Notes: generated from the sequence alone by a model not told the origin. A stretch of 64,000 nt of DNA from Longimicrobium sp. (GCA_036389795.1 DASVWD010000099.1:51619-115618), one strand, 5' to 3'. Shown: positions 7,924 through 15,173, counted from the stretch's first letter. Program-made: numbers and translations.

Positions 7924-8206
7924 GATCGGTGCGATTCGAATCGAACGGTCGGCCCGCGCGCGGTGTCACACGCGGACCGCCGTCTCGTTTGCCGGCGCTC
8001 CCATCGCCGGTGCGGGCTCCCCCCGCTGCGCGCTGTCGGCCTGGTGCCGATGCCCCGATGGGCAGGAAGCGCGGTGCTTCGAATCGGCGGAGCCGCCGGG
8101 CCGGGAGTCTGCGCGGCCATGGGCACGGCGCAGGACCGGGGCTCCGGACGCAGCCCACGAGGGCCGCGTAGAGGGGGAGCAGGACGAAGACCCAGGACAC
8201 GTCCGC
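7924..8206 (-). other. Unresolved segment, possible small membrane ORF
   Basis: A GTG at 8200 opens VSWVFVLLPLYAALVGCVRS, a plausible membrane helix with a lipobox-like end (LVGC). The frame then continues as Arg/Pro-rich sequence without convincing protein character and overlaps the CCGHGH gene out of frame. Another frame ends HQADSAQRGEPAPAMGAP at 7966. At least one small gene probably lies here, but I cannot fix its limits. Confidence 0.3.
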
Positions 8207-8377
8207 TCAACCCCTGGGGCGTCGCGCGAGGCCGGCGAGCTGCCTGCGCTCCAGCCAGTCCACGGCGACACCGCCGAAGTAGAGCACCAGCATCAGCGCC
8301 ACGAACAGGCCGACCAGGAAGGCGGCGAAGCGCACATCCACCGGGACGACGTCGCTGCACCGGCGGAGCGGCGTCAC
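8207..8377 (-). CDS. Small membrane protein (56 aa)
   Basis: GTG start in a GTGA overlap with the preceding gene. One clear transmembrane segment (FAAFLVGLFVALMLVLYFGG) follows a short N-terminus and is followed by a basic tail (WLERRQLAGLARRPRG), so N-out/C-in by the positive-inside rule. Early-region phage membrane miniproteins often act in exclusion or as accessory factors, but nothing here fixes a role. Confidence 0.6.
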   Translation of the reverse strand: MTPLRRCSDVVPVDVRFAAFLVGLFVALMLVLYFGGVAVDWLERRQLAGLARRPRG

Positions 8378-8766
8378 GGGACCAACTCCCGCGCGGGAGG
8401 CTTGCGCTTGTGCCCCCGCCGCGCGCGCGGAACCTTGACACCCAGGTCCAGCTGGCGGCGCCGGAGCGAATCGCGGAGCTCCGCCTGGAGATCGACGGGC
8501 GGCGGGGGAGGCGGCGCGGGCCACACGCGGAGCGGGACGGCCGGGGGCTCGCCCGGCGGGTCGTCCGGAACGGGCGTCGGCGTAGCGTCGCGCTGGTTGG
8601 CACGCCGGATCGCCGCGAAGACGCCCGACGACGAGAGGCCGAACGCTTCCGCCGCGCGGCGTTGGCCGGCCTCGTCCTTCGGCTGGGCGAGCTGGTCCCA
8701 GTCGATGCCGCCGCGGGGCGGGCGCGCGGGCTTAGCGCCGGGAAGGTCCTCGTACATGCGCTTCAT
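8374..8766 (-). CDS. Hypothetical basic protein (130 aa)
   Basis: Begins MKRMYEDLPGAKPARPPRGG. A helical stretch (QRRAAEAFGLSSSGVFAAIR) is reminiscent of a helix-turn-helix, then a Pro-rich linker with PPPPPP and a basic C-terminus (RRRQLDLGVKVPRARRGHKR). Possible DNA-binding protein by composition only. ATGA-overlapped with its neighbour. Confidence 0.55.
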   Translation of the reverse strand: MKRMYEDLPGAKPARPPRGGIDWDQLAQPKDEAGQRRAAEAFGLSSSGVFAAIRRANQRDATPTPVPDDPPGEPPAVPLRVWPAPPPPPPVDLQAELRDSLRRRQLDLGVKVPRARRGHKRKPPARELVP

Positions 8767-9350
8767 GCCGCCACCCGCGCGTTATCAGGGCGGGGCATGC
8801 ACGGGTAAAGAGGCGGATCGCCCCCCGACTCCACCTCCAGCGCGGGCGCGTCTGCGTACGGTCGGTCGGGGTACTCCGCCATTCCCGCCACGAAAGCGCG
8901 CCACCCGGCGCCGCGCCCTGCGTCGAAGCGTATGATGTGGCGCTCGCGCTCCTCGGCTATGGCGAGCTGACTGGGCTTGAGGTGCTTAACGAGATGACGA
9001 ACCAACTGTCGGTTCACGACCAGACCGCCGACGCGCCCCGGCTCGCGGCCTGATGCGGTGATGGGGCCGATCGCGGCGAGCCAGCGCCTGAGACGCTTCC
9101 GGTCCGCCGTCCCCACATGCGACCAGATCCACTGGTGGTCGGCGAGCCGCAGGAACTTCGAGACCTCCTGCTCCGCGAGCGGCTCCCCGCAAGCGCCCCA
9201 CGCTTCCACCAGCACGACCGATCCCCCGATCACCAACGAAGGGTTCTCGGGCCTGGACGCTGCGGGGAAAACTGTGGATCCGATGTATGGTAGGCTCTGC
9301 TCGAACCACGCGTCGAGACGCTCGCGAAGGCTGGTATCAACGGGCTTCAT
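8763..9350 (-). CDS. Hypothetical prophage protein (195 aa)
   Basis: Start ATG at 9350 with ggagg in ctggaggcgagcgc. Contains a compact alpha/beta domain (NPSLVIGGSVVLVEAWGACG, then EVSKFLRLADHQWIWSHVGT) and later helical segments (VNRQLVRHLVKHLKPSQLAI). No catalytic motif recognised. Part of the leftward run of small early genes between the XRE regulator and the ParB-like gene. Confidence 0.6.
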   Translation of the reverse strand: MKPVDTSLRERLDAWFEQSLPYIGSTVFPAASRPENPSLVIGGSVVLVEAWGACGEPLAEQEVSKFLRLADHQWIWSHVGTADRKRLRRWLAAIGPITASGREPGRVGGLVVNRQLVRHLVKHLKPSQLAIAEERERHIIRFDAGRGAGWRAFVAGMAEYPDRPYADAPALEVESGGDPPLYPCMPRPDNARVAA

Positions 9351-9382
9351 GCGCTCGCCTCCAGGAGCAGTATATGCAGGCG

Positions 9383-9556
9383 TCAGGCATGGGGGGACTC
9401 CTCGCGCGGCGTGCGCGCCATGTAGACGCCCATGCCGGTGTCGTCCCACACGTACGCGGCGAGATGGGGCGGCAACGTCGCACGCCAGTAGGCCGAAGGC
9501 GGGAGGACAGGTCCGCCGTCCAACTGCTGCGGGCGCCAGCACCACGCCCAGTCCAC
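9383..9556 (-). CDS. Small Trp-rich hypothetical protein (57 aa)
   Basis: GTG start giving VDWAWCWRPQQLDGGPVLPP and ending HTPREESPHA. The frame is open, rich in aromatic residues and fits between its neighbours, whereas the alternative frames here are Arg/Gly-rich shadows. The start is uncertain because the frame continues upstream to the previous gene's stop. Followed by a tiny possible ORF (MPDACIYCSWRRAHEAR) that runs into the next gene's start. Confidence 0.45.
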   Translation of the reverse strand: MDWAWCWRPQQLDGGPVLPPSAYWRATLPPHLAAYVWDDTGMGVYMARTPREESPHA

Positions 9557-9583
9557 GGCCGCCGCCAGCTGTGCCGCCGTCCA

Positions 9584-9871
9584 TCACTGCACCTCGCGGA
9601 CGGGGAGCAGCAGTCCGGACGCGGCCAGCATGTCGCGCACGCCGCGGGCGGAGAGCGAGCCCTCGCTGATCGTGGAGCCGCAGTTGGGCGCCATGCAGGT
9701 GAACCAGGCGAGGCCGGCCAGGAACACGTCCGCCGCCGCGGTGGGCGCCGCGCCGATCCACTCCGGCTCAGCGGCGGGGGCGAAGGGGCCGGCGTGGGCG
9801 CCGTGGTCGCACGGGCAGAGGCCCGCCAGGCGCTCCATCTGCCAGGGGACGGCCGGGGTGGGGGCGTTCAC
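9584..9871 (-). CDS. Hypothetical Cys-containing protein (95 aa)
   Basis: MNAPTPAVPWQMERLAGLCP then CDHGAH, and later FTCMAPNCGSTISEGSLSAR, which gives a CxCxxH...CxxxxC arrangement that may bind zinc. ATGA overlap with the preceding gene. No known family. Confidence 0.6.
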   Translation of the reverse strand: MNAPTPAVPWQMERLAGLCPCDHGAHAGPFAPAAEPEWIGAAPTAAADVFLAGLAWFTCMAPNCGSTISEGSLSARGVRDMLAASGLLLPVREVQ

Positions 9872-10131
9872 GTCTCACCTCGGTGCTTTCGACGCTCCCA
9901 GATTCCCTCGATCTCCGCACGGGCCAACCGGGCCGCTTCACGTACTGCTTCACGGCGGGAAGGGTTGAAGGCGGTCCGCTCCCGCTCCACGAGCCAGCGG
10001 TCCAGCGCGGCGAGGGCTGCGTCCCGGGTTTCGTACTCGCGGTCGAGCTTGAGCGCGAATTCGAACGCGAGTAACTCGGCCACCTCCGTTAGCGGGGGGG
10101 GCGACTCCGGTTTCTTGCCACGCCTGGTCAC
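9868..10131 (-). CDS. Hypothetical helical protein (87 aa)
   Basis: MTRRGKKPESPPPLTEVAEL followed by charged helices (LAFEFALKLDREYETRDAAL, then LARAEIEGIWERRKHRGET). Highly charged and probably all-helical. ATGA overlaps on both sides put it in the same leftward operon as its neighbours. Confidence 0.6.
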   Translation of the reverse strand: MTRRGKKPESPPPLTEVAELLAFEFALKLDREYETRDAALAALDRWLVERERTAFNPSRREAVREAARLARAEIEGIWERRKHRGET

Positions 10132-10451
10132 GACTCACCCCCAGTGTCCGCGTGCCAGCCGCACCAGCCCTCATCCCACGCGTGCCAGAGGAGCGGGGCC
10201 GTGGAGTAGTCGTAGCGGTTGCAGTCGCGCGGGAGACCCGCCGAGGCAGCCTTGCCGCCGTCCACGCAGGCGGCGTCCTGGGCGGGATCGCCGAAGAAGC
10301 AGGGCGGCGTTACGGCCGCGAGCGCGCGGAGCGCCGGGCCGCAGTTTGTCCCAACCTTGTCCAACGTCGCGGCGACTTCGGGACGGGGCTGGACAGGCGG
10401 CGAGGGGGGCGTTACCGTCAGGGTCCCGCTCGAAGGCTCGCGCGTGGTCAT
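10128..10451 (-). CDS. Hypothetical protein (107 aa)
   Basis: MTTREPSSGTLTVTPPSPPV, a helical part (EVAATLDKVGTNCGPALRAL) and a Trp/His-rich end (LLWHAWDEGWCGWHADTGGES) with five Cys in the C-terminal two thirds. No recognised domain. Confidence 0.55.
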   Translation of the reverse strand: MTTREPSSGTLTVTPPSPPVQPRPEVAATLDKVGTNCGPALRALAAVTPPCFFGDPAQDAACVDGGKAASAGLPRDCNRYDYSTAPLLWHAWDEGWCGWHADTGGES

Positions 10452-10717
10452 ACGACCACCTCCGCGGGATCACCCGAGAACAGCGCCAGGTACTCCGGTT
10501 CGAGGAGCCCGTCCTTCACGCGCTGCTCGTTGAGCTTGCGCACGCTCGCGAACGTGTAGAGGCGGCCCCGTCGCTTGAGCTCGCCCGCGCGGCGGAGCCT
10601 GCGCAGGCTGCTGTCGTCCTTGAGGCCCAGCAGCTCCAGAGTCCGATCAGTGCGGAAGCCGCCGGCCTGCCGCTCGAACTCTGTTACCTTCTCCACGTCA
10701 GGAAGCTTGCTCGCCAT
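10448..10717 (-). CDS. Small winged-HTH-like protein, first gene of the leftward early operon
   Basis: 89 residues. RTDRTLELLGLKDDSSLRRL followed by RRAGELKRRGRLYTFASVRK has the shape of a MerR/excisionase-type winged helix (helix, turn, basic helix, wing, helix). It is divergent from the XRE regulator, with about 130 bp between, the position of cro/cII-like early genes in lambdoid switches. A role in lysogeny control or early DNA metabolism is inferred only from place and fold. Confidence 0.6.
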   Translation of the reverse strand: MASKLPDVEKVTEFERQAGGFRTDRTLELLGLKDDSSLRRLRRAGELKRRGRLYTFASVRKLNEQRVKDGLLEPEYLALFSGDPAEVVV

Positions 10718-10767
10718 CGCCTGAGTCCTATCTTGCGCCCCTAGTTTGCCCGGTTCGCGCCCGGTTC

Positions 10768-10796
10768 TTGACCGCTGCCCGACCGGTGACTACCAT
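10768..10796 (+). promoter_or_regulatory. Promoter of the XRE-TPR unit
   Basis: TTGACC (10768-10773), 17-base spacer, TACCAT (10791-10796). The palindromic operator begins five bases further on, so the transcription start lies inside or next to the operator. Confidence 0.65.
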
Positions 10797-10800
10797 ACTA

Positions 10801-10836
10801 ATGCACTGGGTACATGAAGTCAAGTACCTAGTGCAT
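10801..10836. promoter_or_regulatory. Operator palindrome of the lysogeny regulator
   Basis: Half-sites atgcactgggtac (10801-10813) and gtacctagtgcat (10824-10836) match in 12 of 13 positions across a 10-base centre. The centre-to-centre spacing is suited to a dimer or tetramer of an HTH repressor. Placed just after the -10 box and 15 bases before the regulator's ATG, it predicts autoregulation by blocking transcription. Confidence 0.75.
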
Positions 10837-10851
10837 CTATGGGGGAGCCCA

Positions 10852-11289
10852 ATGACTGAGGCGCCGAAGGGGCTGGGTGAGCGGATTCGGGAGTTGCGGG
10901 AGCGGGCAGGGTTGAGCCAATCCGAACTCGCGCGGCGCGTCCGGCTGTCGGGAGGCCAATCCTACGTCAGTAAGATCGAGGCGGGTGCAAAGGTGCCTGG
11001 CCCGCGCACGCGGCAACTGATAGCGCAGGCGTTCGGGCTACCCGCGGACGCATTGGACAGCTTGGATGCGTGGGACCCCGAAGCGCTTCAGGACTCCCGT
11101 GGATTCAAGGTCCTCGAAGAGGTTGCACGACTTGCACGTGAGCATGGGTGGAGCGAGCGCCGACAGCTCGCGGAAGCCTACCGGATCGCGCTTCGGCGCG
11201 GCTTGCGTGAGGTGGAGTTCCACCCCATTGACAACAGACGCAGGACAGTTTTGAACAATGACAGGCCCACAAGAGGAACTGACGGATAG
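10852..11289 (+). CDS. XRE-family HTH regulator (probable repressor)
   Basis: 145 residues; ATG preceded by ggggga. Residues about 8-70 form the classic five-helix XRE domain: LGERIRELRERAGLSQSELA, the recognition-helix region SYVSKIEAGAKVPGP and TRQLIAQAFGLPADAL. The rest is helical (RGFKVLEEVARLAREHGWSE) with no peptidase or oligomerisation domain of the CI type. The stop overlaps the downstream TPR gene by 32 bases, so the two are translationally coupled. With its own palindromic operator it is the best candidate for the prophage repressor, although the second regulator at 13761-14336 competes for that title. Confidence 0.85.
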   Translation: MTEAPKGLGERIRELRERAGLSQSELARRVRLSGGQSYVSKIEAGAKVPGPRTRQLIAQAFGLPADALDSLDAWDPEALQDSRGFKVLEEVARLAREHGWSERRQLAEAYRIALRRGLREVEFHPIDNRRRTVLNNDRPTRGTDG

Positions 11290-12625
11290 GCAGCGCGCCC
11301 TCGTCTATGACGTCGCCCGCACCATCCTGTTCCTGCGCGACGTCGACTCCGGCCTCGGCGCAGGTCCGGCGGCGTTGAGCGACCTTCGCGCCTTGCGGCT
11401 GCTCTTCCGTGTCGGGCTGGAGCACGGCGCAACCGGCGGGAATGTGCTGGAGCCCGTCCGTCCGCGCCGCGGCGAGGCCGCGCGCTGGAGGGTTCGCAGC
11501 GGATTGGGGGGCGAACTGCTTCGATTCACGGTCGCGAACTGCGTCGGCCGGGAACTGTTCCGCGACCACCGCTTCAAGCGTGCTGCGTGTGACCTATTCT
11601 CTCTCGCCGTTGTCTTCCCGGCGACCGTCAATCCAACTGATAGGTCCGTGGTCGACCTTCTCTCGGAGTTTGATCCGCGTGCACGCTGGGTTGTACGAGA
11701 CCTTCCGGCCCTCCTGCGATTGCGCACGGCGGTCCACCACGCGCTCGCCTCGTGCCCGCCGCCGCAGTTCCGCACCTGGTTGCATTCGCCCGCCAGGAGT
11801 GCTTGGTCGGCAGGGCGCGACGCCCGGGAGAGCGAACGTTACCGCGCCGCCTCAATCTGGTTTGCGCTCGCGATCAGATCCGGGCGGCACCTCGGGGACT
11901 TTTCGGCGGTATCGCTTGGGTGGACGGGATTGGGAAAGGTTCACAAGCTCCGCGGTGCGTTCCCTAAGGCCGGCCGGTGCTTCGCGAGGGCGGCGCATGT
12001 CGCGCTCCGGTGTGGATTTCGAGCCGAAGCAGCATACGCAGTTCACGGCTTAGCGTCGCTCGCAATCGAAGCACCAAGCGGGCGGCGCGCGCGCCGTTTG
12101 GTAAGGCTCGCGCTACGGCTCTACCCTGCTGGCGACCCGCACCGCCTGCACCTTCTCCACGATCTCGGCTACCTTTGGGTGGAGGAAGGGCGGTTCGTCG
12201 CCGCGCAACGTCTTTTCGGTGCCGTACTCTCGGCCGTGGCCGATGCCGAGCCTGGCCTGCGCATGCTGGTGCTTGCTAACTTCGTCCGGGCGGCTGCTGG
12301 GGCGGGAGACCGGGCGTCTTACGAGGCTTGGTGGTCTGCGGCGTGGAGGGCGGCGCATGAATCAGCGGACAGCCCCCAGCGCGCCCGCTCGTTCTTGCAT
12401 CTGGCCTACGCCGCGCACTCGACCGGGCAATGGAAGCGGGCGACACTCGCTGCCGGACTTGCCGGGGGCTTGGCTTCTCTACACGGCGAGACGCGTGTGG
12501 CCGCGTACGCCGAGCGCGTCATGAACGCAATCTCGACACACGCGGCCATAGGTGCAGTGCGGAAAGAGGCTGTACCCGACGAACTATTTGCGCGCGAAGT
12601 GGAGGGGGTTCTAGCGACGGACTAG
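11258..12625 (+). CDS. TPR-repeat protein coupled to the XRE regulator
   Basis: 455 residues, all-helical. From about residue 190 helix pairs with TPR-like spacing follow each other (RYRAASIWFALAIRSGRHLG, VSLGWTGLGKVHKLRGAFPK, EAAYAVHGLASLAIEAP, HLLHDLGYLWVEEGRFVAAQ, ARSFLHLAYAAHSTGQWKRA). It overlaps the XRE gene by 32 bases. An XRE domain plus a C-terminal TPR array is the architecture of RRNPP regulators (Rap, PlcR, AimR); here the two parts are encoded by separate, coupled genes. It could modulate the repressor in response to a ligand. That role is inference; the helical-repeat fold is what the sequence shows. Confidence 0.7.
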   Translation: MTGPQEELTDRQRALVYDVARTILFLRDVDSGLGAGPAALSDLRALRLLFRVGLEHGATGGNVLEPVRPRRGEAARWRVRSGLGGELLRFTVANCVGRELFRDHRFKRAACDLFSLAVVFPATVNPTDRSVVDLLSEFDPRARWVVRDLPALLRLRTAVHHALASCPPPQFRTWLHSPARSAWSAGRDARESERYRAASIWFALAIRSGRHLGDFSAVSLGWTGLGKVHKLRGAFPKAGRCFARAAHVALRCGFRAEAAYAVHGLASLAIEAPSGRRARRLVRLALRLYPAGDPHRLHLLHDLGYLWVEEGRFVAAQRLFGAVLSAVADAEPGLRMLVLANFVRAAAGAGDRASYEAWWSAAWRAAHESADSPQRARSFLHLAYAAHSTGQWKRATLAAGLAGGLASLHGETRVAAYAERVMNAISTHAAIGAVRKEAVPDELFAREVEGVLATD

Positions 12626-12846
12626 CAGCGCCCCCCGCCGCCGAGCGTGCCGTTGCGGCACGTCGAGTCCGTCTGGATCGGTTCCGAGAGCGGCGTGAAC
12701 GTCGGCGTGGTGTCGCGCTTCTCCGCGGCGGGCGCGGGCGGCGCGAGCTGGGGCTCAACGGGCCCCTGATCGGAACAGGCCGCGAAGACGGCTGCACTGA
12801 GGCTGAGCCCGATGCACGCGAGCATCAGGCGGAGATGGGTCCGCAT
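12622..12846 (-). CDS. Small secreted lipoprotein / peptide precursor candidate (74 aa)
   Basis: MRTHLRLMLACIGLSLSAAV is a clear signal sequence with lipobox FAAC (Cys24), followed by a short acidic/Pro-rich mature part and the C-terminus TDSTCRNGTLGGGGRC, in which two Cys bracket a Gly-rich turn. Start supported by ggagag. It is convergent with the TPR gene, the stop codons overlapping by a few bases, and divergent from the next lipoprotein. Size, export and position next to a TPR receptor candidate make it a possible signalling peptide precursor. A plain lysogenic-conversion lipoprotein is equally possible. Confidence 0.6.
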   Translation of the reverse strand: MRTHLRLMLACIGLSLSAAVFAACSDQGPVEPQLAPPAPAAEKRDTTPTFTPLSEPIQTDSTCRNGTLGGGGRC

Positions 12847-12993
12847 CGGGGTACTCTCCAGGTTGTCGGTGAAGGTGGGCGGGAAACGAGAGAAATGCGG
12901 CGGATCGGGTGTGCCGCCGGCCGGAAGTATATAAGTACAGAGGTTACGAGGGAAGTTCTTGCCCTCCCCGCGGTTGAAAGGAAAGGCCCTCAA

Positions 12994-13404
12994 ATGATGA
13001 TGCGTTACGTGGTAATCCTACTGTTCTGCACCTCGTGCACACCGGCTGCCGGGGTGACTGAAAAGTTCCCGCGGCCTCTCGCCCCAGAGTCCTCCGCGAC
13101 CATCACCGTATTTCAAAAGCTCGACGGTGCTGTCAGTCCCGTGCTTCTCGACGGGTTTCGGATCGGCTTTCTCAGATCGGGAACGTACTTTACTTTTAGC
13201 GTACCCCCTGGCACACATGCCATCGGAACGGCGGGGCCGGCGAGCATCACCTTGGATTTCAGGCCGGGGGTCAGTTACTACTTTACCATCCACGTATCAC
13301 CTGGAGCATTCGCGCCGCCGCCCTCCCTGGGAAGGATCACAGAAGCGGAGGCACGCGAACGCTTTTCCCACCCTCGAACGCGGAATATTACGCCGCCTCC
13401 GTAA
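12994..13404 (+). CDS. Lipoprotein, lysogenic-conversion candidate (136 aa)
   Basis: Three tandem ATG codons, then RYVVILLFCTSCTPAAG, a short signal peptide with lipobox FCTSC. The mature part has the beta-rich layout of DUF2846-like lipoproteins: ATITVFQKLDGAV, LLDGFRIGFLRSGTYFTFSV, PPGTHAI, and VSYYFTIHVSPG. Base composition is less GC-rich than the flanking phage genes, and it is transcribed against the structural genes, both typical of a moron acquired separately. Likely expressed from the lysogen and anchored in a membrane. The 147-bp divergent spacer contains tatataagtac, possibly a -10 region. Confidence 0.65.
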   Translation: MMMRYVVILLFCTSCTPAAGVTEKFPRPLAPESSATITVFQKLDGAVSPVLLDGFRIGFLRSGTYFTFSVPPGTHAIGTAGPASITLDFRPGVSYYFTIHVSPGAFAPPPSLGRITEAEARERFSHPRTRNITPPP

Positions 13405-13477
13405 GAACCGGGGGCTGTTCCCCGCTGTGTGGGGCTCTTCACCCGCACAGCAGGGCCTCGGCAACCCGAGGGGCGGC

Positions 13478-13723
13478 ATGAGCGGTCCCAAGAGAATTAA
13501 GCCGGCCGGGCTCCTCACCATGCGGGCGCACACACCTCATCCGCTGGCCTCCCCCGAACCCGCACCTCGCCACCCGTCCCAAGACCCGCAGGCCCGGCCG
13601 GGCCGCCCGTACGCCGATCCCCACTGGCTCGCCGTCCGCTGGACGGAGCGACGCCGCCTGGTCCACCTCGCGCGCAGGCTGCAGGTGAGGCCGGGCGTCC
13701 TCTACGTCCTGCTCCACCTCTGA
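13478..13723 (+). CDS. Small basic hypothetical protein (81 aa)
   Basis: ATG preceded by gagg in cccgaggggcggc. MSGPKRIKPAGLLTMRAHTP, a His/Pro-rich middle and a better-formed C-terminus (PHWLAVRWTERRRLVHLARR, then LQVRPGVLYVLLHL). Convergent with the regulator at 13761. Weak support overall. Confidence 0.4.
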   Translation: MSGPKRIKPAGLLTMRAHTPHPLASPEPAPRHPSQDPQARPGRPYADPHWLAVRWTERRRLVHLARRLQVRPGVLYVLLHL

Positions 13724-13760
13724 GGAAGAGCCCGGGTTCCGAAGCCCCCCCAGCAAAACA

Positions 13761-14336
13761 TCAACTCTGCGCCGCATGGTGGCAGGAGCGGCACCGGCAT
13801 GTTTTGGGCGCGCGAGGCACCTCCCCCCGCGCGACCGCCCGGAGCTGACTCGGCGCGAGGTCGGAATATTCCACGTGGTCGCAATCGAGGAGCAGCGTCC
13901 ACGACTCCTTCCACACCTGGGCGGAGACGACCTTGCGCAGCGGATACCTGGCTTCGAGGCGTGCCGGACGCGCCTGCCGCGCCTGGGTGCGGACCCCGCC
14001 CGCCTGTTCTGCGATGGCCAGCCGGACCTTCAGGTTCCGGTTCTCCGCCTCCAGGTCTTCCACTCGGTCCAGGGCGCGGGCCAGGCGAGCCAGCATGGGC
14101 GGCACGGGCAGCGTTGCGCTCTCGTAGTTGCGAAGCGTCGACCGGCCGAGCCCCACCGCCGCGGCGCGCTCCTCCTGCGACTCGGGGTTGCCCACACGCG
14201 CCTTGACCACCAGAGAGAGCCGCATCTTCAACTCGCCGGCCGTCATGGCGCCGCCCGCAGGCGCGGCCCGCACAGGTGCGGGCGCTCTCACCCTGGACCT
14301 CTGGCCCCGCCGCCGCGCGTTCGCTTCCGCTTCCAT
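13761..14336 (-). CDS. HTH/coiled-coil transcriptional regulator with C-terminal Cys motif
   Basis: 191 residues from MEAEANARRRGQRSR; start supported by ggaggggg. A basic, Ala/Pro-rich N-terminal arm leads to an HTH of the XRE/MerR kind (QEERAAAVGLGRSTLRNYES, then PPMLARLARAL), a short coiled coil (RVEDLEAENRNLKVRLAIAE) and a C-terminal part with DCDHVEYSDLAPS and KTCRCRSCHH, which may bind zinc. It stands alone behind its own promoter with two palindromes, a typical autoregulated gene. Which lysogeny decision it controls cannot be read from sequence. Confidence 0.7.
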   Translation of the reverse strand: MEAEANARRRGQRSRVRAPAPVRAAPAGGAMTAGELKMRLSLVVKARVGNPESQEERAAAVGLGRSTLRNYESATLPVPPMLARLARALDRVEDLEAENRNLKVRLAIAEQAGGVRTQARQARPARLEARYPLRKVVSAQVWKESWTLLLDCDHVEYSDLAPSQLRAVARGEVPRAPKTCRCRSCHHAAQS

Positions 14337-14364
14337 GACAACAATCCCCCTCCGTAGGCGACAC

Positions 14365-14438
14365 ACAACCGCGATCGGCCTCGCGGTTGTTAGTATGGTG
14401 AAGGCTCATCACATTGTCAAGAGATGAATTTTCATCTC
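14365..14438 (-). promoter_or_regulatory. Promoter with two palindromic operators
   Basis: On the minus strand: -35 TTGACA (14420-14415), 17-base spacer, -10 CATACT (14397-14392). A perfect inverted repeat acaaccgcga-N6-tcgcggttgt covers 14365-14390, over the expected start site. A second perfect palindrome gagatgaa-tt-ttcatctc (14421-14438) sits against the upstream edge of the -35. One site each for repression and for repression or activation is the simplest reading. Confidence 0.7.
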
Positions 14439-14629
14439 CGAGGGGGGCGGGGAGGGGGGGGGGGGGGCTCGTGCCCCCGGGATTACGAACCCGCGGTTCC
14501 GTTCAGGCCGGGGGCTCGCCGCCTTCTGCCCCCCTGCTCAATCGCACAGCCGCCGGGAGGTGCCGGCGGCCGTGCTGTCCTAACTGACTGCGCGCGATTG
14601 TCGCGCCGCATCCTACGGTCGGCTGCTGG
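14439..14629. other. Non-coding spacer with a G14 homopolymer
   Basis: No convincing gene. A run of 14 G (14454-14467) lies between two short G/C-rich stretches. The 3' part contains gccgccgggaggtgccggcggc, a GC-rich hairpin that may serve as terminator for the tail genes ending at 14630. Confidence 0.5.
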
Positions 14630-14860
14630 TCACGCGCCCTTGAGCACCTTCCCGATCCCCTGCATCTCCACCCGCCTGCCCAGCTCCAGCCCGTAGGAGA
14701 AGCACTCCACCTGGCTGGAGGTGAGCGAGGTGACGGAGACCCCGAGCATCCGGGCCAGGCTGCGGCGCAGCGCGGCCATCTGCGGGGCGCGGATCGGCGC
14801 GGGCGTGCGGCGGCGGACCTGGCGCCAGTGGGCGCGCCGCCGGCGGCGGAAGAGGCCCAT
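14630..14860 (-). CDS. Small basic hypothetical protein (76 aa)
   Basis: Begins MGLFRRRRRAHWRQVRRRTP at a TGATG overlap with the upstream gene; the second half (AALRRSLARMLGVSVTSLTS, then VECFSYGLELGRRVEMQGIG) is helical. The last gene of the long leftward tail operon. No family recognised. Confidence 0.55.
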   Translation of the reverse strand: MGLFRRRRRAHWRQVRRRTPAPIRAPQMAALRRSLARMLGVSVTSLTSSQVECFSYGLELGRRVEMQGIGKVLKGA

Positions 14861-15168
14861 CAGAACACCCCGCTTGAGTCGGCGATGTACGCCCGCTTCT
14901 GGTCCGACGCGCGCCTGCCACCCGGGTAGCCGATCACCCTGCAGTCCACCCACGCCCCTTCGCTCCCGTCCACGATCCGCGCACCCTCGTAGGTCCCGGT
15001 CGGGCTCGCCTCCTCCGGCCCCTTCGTGACGACCGCGAGCTCCTGTCCTCTTTCCCCAAGGAACGTGAACGTCACCGGGTCCTGGCTGTTGGCCGGCTCG
15101 CCGGTCTCGGGGTGCGTGAAGCAAGCGGTGACGGTGATCTCCTGGCCCACCGTGAACTTCTGGGACAC
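14860..15168 (-). CDS. Small beta-rich protein, Ig-like candidate (102 aa)
   Basis: GTG start. VSQKFTVGQEITVTACFTHP, then DPVTFTFLGERGQELAVVTK and TGTYEGARIVDGSEGAWVDC show the alternating strands and the TGTYE-type edge of a small Ig-like or bacterial-adhesion fold. Placed at the end of the fibre-like genes, so a decoration or fibre accessory role is plausible. Confidence 0.55.
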   Translation of the reverse strand: MSQKFTVGQEITVTACFTHPETGEPANSQDPVTFTFLGERGQELAVVTKGPEEASPTGTYEGARIVDGSEGAWVDCRVIGYPGGRRASDQKRAYIADSSGVF

Positions 15169-15173
15169 GGCCG

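Noticed and set aside
7481..8200. Single 239-aa protein from GTG 8200 to 7481
   Set aside because: The middle lacks protein character and overlaps the better-supported CCGHGH gene; the C-terminal 99 residues have their own ATG with TGATG coupling.
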